In this document: piece after piece, positions 18,105 to 25,891 of the stretch | Numbering within the stretch: position 1 is the stretch's first letter | How the letters are laid out: every line of letters begins with the position of its first letter | Source of the DNA: JAIRNF01 sp031551125 | GTDB taxonomy: Bacteria > Bacteroidota > Bacteroidia > Bacteroidales > UBA932 | DNA length: 64,000 nucleotides | Direction: 5' to 3' | NCBI GenBank assembly: GCA_031551125.1 | Contig: JAVBOB010000004.1 | Location: 62,001-126,000 of the forward strand | The notes under the pieces: model-generated | What the model was told of the DNA's origin: nothing | The model's database searches: none | Seen by the model: the letters and a program-made list of their open reading frames with translations, nothing else | Made by a program: the position numbers and the translations under genes

Positions 18105-19781
18105 CTAGCTTCTTCTCAATATCATTCCTGATAATGCTCCAATATGTTGCCCGTCTTTTATTGTCCATTCGCCATTTACCAGCACATGGTTAATGCCCAC
18201 GCCAAACTGATGCGGGTTGGTAAAGTCAGATTTATCGATGATAGTTTTCGGGTCAAACACTACTACATCGGCAAAATAGCCTAGCTGCAGCTGACCGCGT
18301 TTTTGCAAACCTAAACGGGCTGCCGGAACGCTGGTAATTTTCTTTATAGCATCTGATAGGCTGAGTATTTGCTCATCACGACAGTACTTACCTAAGAAGC
18401 GAGGAAAGGTGCCGTAGCTGCGCGGGTGAGGCATATTCTTAGATAATGGGCCAACAGGTGATGCCACGCTACCATCAGATGCAGGCATAGCAAGCGGGTG
18501 GGAGAGTATCATCTTCACGTTTTCCTCCGTCATGGCAAAGCCAATCATATCTACGCGCAGGTTTTCTTCAACCAGCATATCGCGAATAAAATCGATAGGC
18601 TTTTTGCCAGACATATCGGCACATTCGTTCAGCGCTTTACCTACGTACTTTCTATTCTCATCTGTTCGGCATGAGGTAATAACAACGTTTTGTGCACCGC
18701 CCAGCTGCTTAATACGCTGCTCGGCATACTCGGTCATTTGTTTTACCGTTTGCTTATCCTTTAAGCGCGCAATAATTTCCTCATTGCTACCCTGCCTCAT
18801 CCCAATAGGAATAAAGCTGGTAAGCCCCGTAGAGAAAGCAATGTACGGATAGCGGTCACATGCAATATTAATGCCCGATACCGAAGCATCCTCAATCATT
18901 TTAAGTAGCTTAGGCGCTTTGTGCCAGTTGGCTTGGTTCTGCGCCTTTAAGTGCGATACCTGCAAGCGTACTCCTGAATGTCGCGCTGTAGCTATAGCTT
19001 CGACCAACGCTTCTTCCACATGGTTATCCTCATTACGCATGTGTGTTGCGTAAAGGCCGTTGTTTTGGGCTATAACCTTGCATAGCTCCGACAGCTCTTG
19101 CTCCAATGCGTAGCTACCGGGTGCATACTCCAATCCGGTACTCATACCCATACTACCTTGGTCGAGCGTAAGCTGTAGCAGCTTCTTCATTTCACGCAGC
19201 TGGTCGGCAGTTGGTTGTACATCGTTAGCGCCTACAATGGCTGCACGAATATCGCCATGTCCGGTATATGTAGCGTAGTTGATGGATATTTTCTTTTGCT
19301 CGAGAAAAGTAAAGAACTCATCCAAATCAGCCCACTCATCACGATCTGAAAGTGGTATGCTTTTTATACGTTCCGCATCTTCCTTAGAACGAGGAAAGGG
19401 AGAGCCTCCACAGTTTCCGCCAACATCAGTGGTTATACCTTGATAAATTCGGCTGTCGGCTTGAGGACAAATCAGTAGTTTTGTATCAGTATGCGTGTGA
19501 ATATCGATAAAGCCCGGACTAACGGCCATACCTTCGGCGTTAACTATCTTGTAGGTAGAATCGCCTAAATCACCAATAGCGGTAATTTTTCCATCCTTGA
19601 TACCAACGTCGGCTTTTATGGGAGTACCGCCGTTTCCGTTATATACTAACCCTCCTTTCACAATAGTATCAAACTGTGCGGAGGTGGTTATTTTTGAGGG
19701 TCCTGTTTTGCAACCTATAAGTACGCCTGCACTCGATAGTGCGGATAGCTTCAGAAAGCTTCGACGAGAGAGTTTTGACAT
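18105..19781 (-). CDS. N-acyl-D-amino-acid deacylase-like amidohydrolase, Tat-type lipoprotein
   Basis: 558 residues. The N-terminus has a twin-arginine motif SRRSFLK (Arg6-Arg7) with a lipobox ending in Cys24, so export folded through Tat with lipid anchoring is likely. The mature protein is an amidohydrolase: metal-binding HTHTD near residue 95, THMRNED and SHLK in the barrel, and late FADVVVFDP of the flanking beta domain. ASDGSVASPVGP matches the D-aminoacylase/dihydroorotase-like subgroup. Expected reaction: hydrolysis of N-acyl-D-amino acids to D-amino acids, in the periplasm. Substrate is inferred from the family. Confidence 0.87.
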   Translation of the reverse strand: MSKLSRRSFLKLSALSSAGVLIGCKTGPSKITTSAQFDTIVKGGLVYNGNGGTPIKADVGIKDGKITAIGDLGDSTYKIVNAEGMAVSPGFIDIHTHTDTKLLICPQADSRIYQGITTDVGGNCGGSPFPRSKEDAERIKSIPLSDRDEWADLDEFFTFLEQKKISINYATYTGHGDIRAAIVGANDVQPTADQLREMKKLLQLTLDQGSMGMSTGLEYAPGSYALEQELSELCKVIAQNNGLYATHMRNEDNHVEEALVEAIATARHSGVRLQVSHLKAQNQANWHKAPKLLKMIEDASVSGINIACDRYPYIAFSTGLTSFIPIGMRQGSNEEIIARLKDKQTVKQMTEYAEQRIKQLGGAQNVVITSCRTDENRKYVGKALNECADMSGKKPIDFIRDMLVEENLRVDMIGFAMTEENVKMILSHPLAMPASDGSVASPVGPLSKNMPHPRSYGTFPRFLGKYCRDEQILSLSDAIKKITSVPAARLGLQKRGQLQLGYFADVVVFDPKTIIDKSDFTNPHQFGVGINHVLVNGEWTIKDGQHIGALSGMILRRS

Positions 19782-19884
19782 GGTTATTAGAGTTAAGAGT
19801 TAGGAATAAGGAACTAGGAATAATGAGTATGAGTAAGAGAACTTTCTCCGCTCCATTCATAGCTCATAATTCTTAATTCATAAC

Positions 19885-21081
19885 TTACTTTATAATTGCT
19901 CCTGCAACAGCGTTAGCAACAACAGCACGCAGGCGTACTACACCTCCCTTATCTTCGGGATGCACGCGGTGCGCTAACAAAATAACGGCCGTTTTTGATA
20001 CCGGATCAATTACTATTGATGTTCCGGTATAGCCTGTATGTCCGTATGTTTGAGGGCTCAATAAATCTCCTTTGTTTGATGCGTAACCGGAGCTAACATC
20101 CCAACCGAGAGAGCGACCAAACTTTTCAAAACCCGATGGAACGGTGCGCATAGCCTCTACGGTAAGCGGGCTGAGTATGCGAACACCGTTTAGCTCACCA
20201 TCATTCATTAGCATGGCGGCAAGTATGGCAAGGTCTTCCGCATTAGAGAAAATACCGGCATTTCCTGATATTCCGCCATTCATAATACGTGCTAGCGGGT
20301 CATGTACTTGTCCCAAAAGAACGCTGCCGTCTTTTTGCTTTTCGGTAGGAGCCGTAAGTGCTAAGGTTTCTCCGGTAGGGTTGTAGTCGGTATGTACCAT
20401 TCCCAGCGGCTTGAATATATTTTCTTGAGCAAACTGTTGCAGCGTTTGCCCCGATATGGTTTCAATAATGCGTTGCAGGCTTATGAAGTTAAGACAGCTG
20501 TAGTTCATACGCGTTTCAGGTTCCGACTCACGTTTTACGTTGCAGATATGTTCTATTAAACCGTCGGGGTTAGGAGTTTTATATTTCTTTTGCAGCACAT
20601 CTACCGGAGCGTAAGAAGGTAAGCCGGATGTATGCGTAAGCAAATCGATAACTTTTATGCTTTTTTCTTTATCGGTAGTGCTGTCTTTCCAGCCCTTATA
20701 GCCCGGAATGTATTGAGAAACGTTATCGTTTAACCGCAGCTGTCCACGCTCAATCAGTATCATGGTTGAAATAGCGGTTGATACGGTTTTACTTACTGAC
20801 GCAAGGTCGAATACCGTATTCTCTGTCATAGGCACGGTTGTGGGGTAAGCCTGCTTATTCCCGTATGCTTTCAGGTAAGCAAGCTTACCATCACGGACTA
20901 CGGCCAAAACAGCACCCGGAATTTCTTTGGATTTTATAGATTTGTTGATAGCGTTATCGGCCATTTCCAACCGCTTGCTATCCAAGCCTACTGATTCGGG
21001 AGTAACTTTAGGAATAGGCTGCGCCCACAAACAGGTAATAGCGAGCACCAGCGAGGTTAAGGTTAAGGTAAGTTTTTTCAT
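19885..21081 (-). CDS. Serine hydrolase, beta-lactamase class C family, secreted
   Basis: 398 residues with a signal peptide (to CLWAQ). Catalytic SxxK is SVSK (Ser95-Lys98); the Tyr box is MNYSCLNF and the third box is GHTGYTGTS. This variant resembles bacterial EstB/DD-peptidase-like proteins. It lies between a D-aminoacylase-like gene and a SecD-like lipoprotein on the same strand, but spacing (~40-100 bases) does not prove an operon. Confidence 0.88.
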   Translation of the reverse strand: MKKLTLTLTSLVLAITCLWAQPIPKVTPESVGLDSKRLEMADNAINKSIKSKEIPGAVLAVVRDGKLAYLKAYGNKQAYPTTVPMTENTVFDLASVSKTVSTAISTMILIERGQLRLNDNVSQYIPGYKGWKDSTTDKEKSIKVIDLLTHTSGLPSYAPVDVLQKKYKTPNPDGLIEHICNVKRESEPETRMNYSCLNFISLQRIIETISGQTLQQFAQENIFKPLGMVHTDYNPTGETLALTAPTEKQKDGSVLLGQVHDPLARIMNGGISGNAGIFSNAEDLAILAAMLMNDGELNGVRILSPLTVEAMRTVPSGFEKFGRSLGWDVSSGYASNKGDLLSPQTYGHTGYTGTSIVIDPVSKTAVILLAHRVHPEDKGGVVRLRAVVANAVAGAIIK

Positions 21082-21122
21082 AGCATATAATTTAGGTTTA
21101 TTATATTGTTGTTAAGTTCAAA

Positions 21123-22061
21123 TTAGCGCACCATTTGTATGCGGGCAGGCAAATAACCTCCGTTTAGCACACTTGCTAATACTTTCATCTCCTGCTGTTT
21201 AAAGTTACCGCTTATACAAAACGCTCCGCCATCAATCCGGCTATTCACTATTGGATCGCTTATTACTATGCCGTCAATAACTATAGATAAACTTTTATTC
21301 ACGTTATTACCCGTCATTTCAGCCCACAGTGAAACATACGGTTCTTTCAACGTTACACAAGTTTGGCAGTAGCCCTGAGGAGAAAAATCCGTTTTTGCTC
21401 CGGCAATCATTGAGTTGTCAATGGGCTTATAGTCCTTAGGTTGTTTAATGGTGTAGTAGGGGAATAGTCCATCCTTTTCAGCCCGCCCTATACAAAACAG
21501 AACATCAGAAGGAAATAAAGCACGAACGCCATCTAGCTGAAACATCCGATTGACAAAGGCTGTATCTTTTGCTGCCACATAACCAAGCAAAGCCCCATAT
21601 CTATATTCGTATTCTAAGCCGGAAAATAGATGTGTAATCGGGTATTCTTCCTCATCAAGAAAAGAATAATCTTGTCCTTCTATGGAGAGTGCTTTTCCAA
21701 GCTTTGCGCTAACCATTAGCTTGTTTAGCTCATTTACAGCTGAATATATTTCTTTGAACAAGTAGGTTTCGTATATCGTCAGCTCTCCGGGTGTAGTTAC
21801 CAGCTCCGTATAAACAGACGCATCTCCACCTACAGGAATACGTATATCCAACGTATCGCCATTTTGGCTTACTGTCGATACGCTATCATAAGCGTACAAG
21901 CGCTTGTTCAAAATCGAAACACATGAATCTTTTGATACCGGTTCTGTATCTGAAACAAAACATGCTTGAATAAGCCTTGTTTCTACCTTCTTTGCCGGTT
22001 GTTTACACCCTGCCCATAGAAAGGGTAGGAGCAATAACGCTAGTATAAACCTTGGTCTCAT
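21123..22061 (-). CDS. Lipoprotein resembling the SecD periplasmic (P1) domain
   Basis: 312 residues with a lipobox (LWAGC, Cys19). Two regions resemble the large periplasmic domain of SecD: DSCVSILNKRLYAYDS with NGDTLDIRIPV near residues 45-80, and VIDGIVISDPIVNSRIDGG followed by ISGNF...LASVLNGGYLPA near 260-305. In SecD this ectodomain aids late protein translocation. Here no membrane bundle follows, so it is a free-standing lipid-anchored version. Function unknown; similarity is by eye. Confidence 0.65.
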   Translation of the reverse strand: MRPRFILALLLLPFLWAGCKQPAKKVETRLIQACFVSDTEPVSKDSCVSILNKRLYAYDSVSTVSQNGDTLDIRIPVGGDASVYTELVTTPGELTIYETYLFKEIYSAVNELNKLMVSAKLGKALSIEGQDYSFLDEEEYPITHLFSGLEYEYRYGALLGYVAAKDTAFVNRMFQLDGVRALFPSDVLFCIGRAEKDGLFPYYTIKQPKDYKPIDNSMIAGAKTDFSPQGYCQTCVTLKEPYVSLWAEMTGNNVNKSLSIVIDGIVISDPIVNSRIDGGAFCISGNFKQQEMKVLASVLNGGYLPARIQMVR

Positions 22062-22064
22062 GCT

Positions 22065-22559
22065 TTAGTATTCGATTCTTTCGGTTGACTGCTTCCATTT
22101 TTCAAACGGCTCAGCTGCTTCATTTGGCGTTAACCTGCATATTTTAATGCTACGCTCATTTTCGGGCTTAGCCAACTCTTCGTAAATAAAAGAGTCATCG
22201 AATCCGGCTGATGCGGCATCATTTTTATCTGCAGCATAGTACAGCTTACTTATACGTGCCCAGTAAATGGCCGAAAGACACATGGGGCAGGGCTCGCAGC
22301 TGGCATAAATTTCACAACCGCTAAGATCGAAAGTTTGCAAGCCCTCACAGGCTTGGCGTATAGCGTTTACTTCGGCATGAGCAGTAGGGTCGTTGCTATG
22401 CGTAACCGTGTTAGCCGCAGCCGATATTACTTTTCCATCCTTTACTATCACCGCTCCAAACGGTCCGCCTTGAGCCGTATCAACGTTGTCTTTGGCTAGC
22501 TTTATTGCTAATTGTATGTAGTTAAGCTGTTCGTTATTGGGAATCAGGTTTTCTTGCAT
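22065..22559 (-). CDS. guaD: Guanine deaminase / CMP-dCMP deaminase-type nucleobase deaminase
   Basis: 164 residues from ATG at 22559. Zinc/catalytic motifs: His61-Ala-Glu63 in TAHAEVNAI and PCPMC with Cys91 and Cys94. GGPFGAVIVKDGK and the C-terminal EPFEKWK fit the GuaD subgroup rather than TadA (shorter tail, tRNA-binding residues) . Converts guanine to xanthine in purine salvage. It ends three bases before the SecD-like lipoprotein, so the two may be co-transcribed. Confidence 0.88.
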   Translation of the reverse strand: MQENLIPNNEQLNYIQLAIKLAKDNVDTAQGGPFGAVIVKDGKVISAAANTVTHSNDPTAHAEVNAIRQACEGLQTFDLSGCEIYASCEPCPMCLSAIYWARISKLYYAADKNDAASAGFDDSFIYEELAKPENERSIKICRLTPNEAAEPFEKWKQSTERIEY

Positions 22560-22609
22560 TGCATAGATTCTAGATAATGACCTGTAAAAATAGCAAAAAC
22601 TCGACATGA

Positions 22610-23137
22610 ATGTGCTTTTACCCTTAACTTAATTTTGAGAGGGGAAGGTAGAATGGACTTCTTCGGAAAATAGCTAAGCTGTAATTTTCTATCGCCTAAG
22701 CAATCCCAAAATGAGGTGAACAACAATAACGCCGTATGCGCTGCCGTTACTTCTAATCAGTCATGGTCGGAAGATTTCAAATTATTAGCAATGAACTTAT
22801 TGTTTTAATTGCCGGTCTGGAAGACCAGCTTATTTACCTTCGGTGAGCTCGTAAACTCGGTTCAGCCCAATGGCAACGCATTGGGAAAATGACATCCCCT
22901 TGCTTACTGCGCCCTGAAAGGGCGGCTTAAAAGGGATAGCCATATAAGCTGCCCTTTCAGGGCGCAGTCAACTTTTCGCACGCTATCCCAGCGCGCCACT
23001 TCGTTTGCGTTGGGCTGAGCTAAGTTGTCCTTTCAGGACGATTGTAGGTGCCTCAAGTGGCTGGAAGCTATCATATAAAAAGCTTCCGACCATGACTGAC
23101 TTCTAATCCATTATTATTAGCAAAGAGTGAGCTTATA
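22610..23137. repeat. Non-coding repeat region
   Basis: No gene. It contains CTGGTCTTCCAGACC-type, GCCCTGAAAGGGC...GCCCTTTCAGGGC and CAATGGCAACGCATTG hairpins. AGTCATGGTCGGAAG near 22760 and CTTCCGACCATGACT near 23080 are 15-base inverted ends, so 22758-23100 may be one element. The module CTCGTAAACTCGGTT (about 22848) also occurs in two REP copies. Confidence 0.55.
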
Positions 23138-23186
23138 CCCAATAAAAAAATCCGCTTAGCAAGCCTAAGCGGATTTTTTTATTGGG
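23138..23186. terminator. Strong bidirectional terminator hairpin
   Basis: A 21-base perfect stem: CCCAATAAAAAAATCCGCTTA pairs with TAAGCGGATTTTTTTATTGGG around a 7-base loop. Located just after the iorB stop. Confidence 0.9.
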
Positions 23187-23202
23187 TAATGTTAAAGAAA
23201 TA

Positions 23203-23781
23203 CTACTTCTTTTCAGCCATTTCTTTTCCGGCTCGTAGCGCCTTTAGGTTTGCTTCTACCAGCTCTTCACCCTTACGTCCGAATAGCTTCCGAATACCGT
23301 TTTCGAGGCTTTCAAAGGGTATTCCAAGGTAAGGAGAAGCGGCTCCCAGCATAACAATGTTAGATCCCTTAGGATTACCTAATTCCTTTGCAACTGCATC
23401 AGCATCAAAGGCTACATGGTTATGTAACTTTTTAATTTCATGCAGTAGCTTATCTGTTTCAGGATAACCGTCAATATTTATAAAAGGAGTGGTATTCGTT
23501 ATTAACCAGCCATTTGGAGACAAATAGGGGAGATAACGAAGGGCTTCCATCGGTTCTACCGAAAGAATGATGTCTGCACCGCCAAGGGGAATAAGATCGG
23601 AGGCAATTTCCTTGTCCGAAAGGCGAAGGTGAGACTGAACATCACCACCTCGTTGACTCATTCCGTGTACTTCGGCTTGCTTAAGAAACAGCTTTCTTTC
23701 AACGGCAGCTAAACCAATAACCGAGGCAATGGAAAGAATTCCTTGTCCGCCAACCCCTGCTAGTACTATATCTGTTTTCAT
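23203..23781 (-). CDS. iorB: Indolepyruvate:ferredoxin oxidoreductase, beta subunit
   Basis: 192 residues. MKTDIVLAGVGGQGIL is the gamma-type nucleotide-like fold of 2-oxoacid:ferredoxin oxidoreductases, and AEVHGMSQRGGDVQSHLR is typical of IorB. With IorA it oxidatively decarboxylates aryl pyruvates (from aromatic amino acids) to aryl-acetyl-CoA, reducing ferredoxin; in gut-type anaerobes it can run in reverse to make aromatic amino acids. Lies 51 bases after iorA in one operon. Confidence 0.95.
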   Translation of the reverse strand: MKTDIVLAGVGGQGILSIASVIGLAAVERKLFLKQAEVHGMSQRGGDVQSHLRLSDKEIASDLIPLGGADIILSVEPMEALRYLPYLSPNGWLITNTTPFINIDGYPETDKLLHEIKKLHNHVAFDADAVAKELGNPKGSNIVMLGAASPYLGIPFESLENGIRKLFGRKGEELVEANLKALRAGKEMAEKK

Positions 23782-23832
23782 CTGCTTATTTTTTAATTTT
23801 ATGCTCTTATTTTTCTGTCAGCGGGGTTATAC

Positions 23833-25443
23833 TTATTCCGCACCTTTTTCTGCCCGTTTAGCCTTAGCCTTGCGCAAGAATGTCTGTACGCACTCACGCT
23901 GAGCTATAACAACCGAAACGCCGTTATAAGCCATTTCTTCCTTCATAACACGTAAGTTCTCTTCAGCATTCTTTTTGATAGGCATAATCAGCCTTACGTG
24001 CTCGGGGGCAACGCCCAATCCGGTACATATATTCACTAAGCGGTTAGTTCCGGCAGAGTCCTGTCCACCCGTCATACCGGTAGTAAAGTTATCAGAAATA
24101 ACTACAGTTATATTGGCGTTCTCGTTAACAGCATCAAGCAAACCCGTCATACCCGAGTGGGTAAAAGTAGAGTCACCAATTAGCGCAACGGTGGGGCCTA
24201 AGCCTGCATCGGCAGCGCCCTTAGCCATGGTAATAGATGCTCCCATTTCAACGCAAGTATCAATAGTGTTATATGGAGGCATAGCGGTTAGCGTGTAACA
24301 ACCGATATCGGCAAATACACGTCCCTTACCGTAATCAGCAACAGCTGCGTTAATCATATCGGCAACATCACGGTGGCTGCATCCCTGGCATAATTGGGGC
24401 GGGCGGGCTTTTACTACTTCAGGAACAGCCTGTCCTTCCTTCATCTCTATGCCCATGGCTTTTGCCATAACAGCGGGGCTAAGTTCGCCATCGCGTGGAA
24501 GCGTTCCATCTAAGCGACCGTGTATAGTCTTTCCCGTATTAAAGTAGCCTTTCAGCATTTCTTCTATTACCGGATAGCCATCCTCTGCAACCAGTAGCTC
24601 ATCGCACTCGTTGTACAGCTTCTCCAGCTGCTTGCGAGGAATGGGGTATTGGGTAATCTTTACAATGGGGTAGGGTATATCACGGTTAGGATAGCACTCC
24701 ATAAGGTAGTTGTAGCCAATGCCGGCTGTAACAATACCCAGTTTTTTATTTTTACCGTCAATGTAGCTGTTGAACGGAGAAGTCTCCGAAGCCTGCTCAA
24801 ATACTGTCTGATTAGCCAGCAACTTCTTATAGTTAGCGCGGGCAATGGCAGGCAGAAGAATAAACTGGCGAGAGCCGGGTAGCTTCATCTTGTTTTCGGG
24901 CTTGGAAACCTTACGAACAACACCTGCTCTTGAGTGTGCCAAACGTGTGGTTACACGCATCATTACGGGTGTACCTAACTTTTCGGAGAGTTCGAATGCA
25001 CCATAGGCCATATCATACGCCTCTTGCTGGTTGCTGGGTTCCAGAATAGGAATCATAGCAAACTTAGCATACACGCGTGAGTCTTGCTCATTTTGCGATG
25101 AGTGCATTGATGGGTCATCAGCCGAAAGAACTACCAGCCCGCCGTTAACTCCGGTCATTGCTGAGTTCATAAACGCATCAGCGGCAACGTTAAGCCCCAC
25201 ATGCTTAAAGCATACAATGGCACGCTTTCCGGCATAAGACATACCGATGGCACCTTCCATAGCGGTCTTCTCATTGGTTGACCATACGCGGTGAATACCC
25301 TTTTCGGCAGCCTCTTTGCTGTGCTGAATATACTCCATTATTTCGGTTGATGGCGTGCCGGGATAGGCGTAGCAACCCGATAAACCACCATCAATAGCCC
25401 CTTGGGCAATAGCTTCATCTCCTAGTAAAAGTAGTGCATCCAT
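23833..25443 (-). CDS. iorA: Indolepyruvate:ferredoxin oxidoreductase, alpha subunit
   Basis: 536 residues. N-terminal pyrimidine-binding half (LLLGDEAIAQGAIDGG, GYPGTPSTEIME-like), then CQGCSHRDV near residue 354 and a TPP/Mg motif GDSTFTHSGM...N near 420. The protein ends RECVQTFLRKAKAKRAEKG without the CxxCxxC ferredoxin domain that many archaeal IorA proteins carry at the C-terminus. Cytoplasmic, oxygen-sensitive enzyme; implies anaerobic metabolism. Confidence 0.94.
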   Translation of the reverse strand: MDALLLLGDEAIAQGAIDGGLSGCYAYPGTPSTEIMEYIQHSKEAAEKGIHRVWSTNEKTAMEGAIGMSYAGKRAIVCFKHVGLNVAADAFMNSAMTGVNGGLVVLSADDPSMHSSQNEQDSRVYAKFAMIPILEPSNQQEAYDMAYGAFELSEKLGTPVMMRVTTRLAHSRAGVVRKVSKPENKMKLPGSRQFILLPAIARANYKKLLANQTVFEQASETSPFNSYIDGKNKKLGIVTAGIGYNYLMECYPNRDIPYPIVKITQYPIPRKQLEKLYNECDELLVAEDGYPVIEEMLKGYFNTGKTIHGRLDGTLPRDGELSPAVMAKAMGIEMKEGQAVPEVVKARPPQLCQGCSHRDVADMINAAVADYGKGRVFADIGCYTLTAMPPYNTIDTCVEMGASITMAKGAADAGLGPTVALIGDSTFTHSGMTGLLDAVNENANITVVISDNFTTGMTGGQDSAGTNRLVNICTGLGVAPEHVRLIMPIKKNAEENLRVMKEEMAYNGVSVVIAQRECVQTFLRKAKAKRAEKGAE

Positions 25444-25891
25444 TTAGTTAGTGTATTTTCGACAAACCTACAATATTTTCCGATAACAACAAAATATGCT
25501 AACAAATCATCTTTATTCTTAGACTTATATTAATGGGTTAAAAGGCTAATGCGACTTATAACTTCTGTTTTATTACTTATTGCGAAAGCATAATAATGAG
25601 TTTTAATGTTGTTTATCATATTTTCCGGAAAGTCTAATATTGTATAGAATGTATAACTTTGGTAGCGTACTAATTTGTTTAAGATATTGAATATTAATAT
25701 TTTAAATTTTGTAAAGTCTAATAATAATATTCAATATATTATTAAAGTATTTGAGCTAAATAGTTGATTGTGAGAATAAAATCGGTTTGCACCCAGCTCT
25801 ATATGTAGTACTGTTAACATTGTTGATATTTTAAACGTTATACTTACTCAACAGCTTGTTTGCTCTTAATGCAGCTGTTTAATAACCTACA
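25444..25891. promoter_or_regulatory. AT-rich region with promoter and long leader of the P-type ATPase
   Basis: TAACTTTG at 25654-25661 matches the -7 box on the + strand, giving a leader of ~225 nt before the ATPase. The leader is AT-rich with repeated AATATTCAAT/ATTGAATATT words at 25687-25740 that could pair. No known riboswitch is recognised. Confidence 0.4.
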
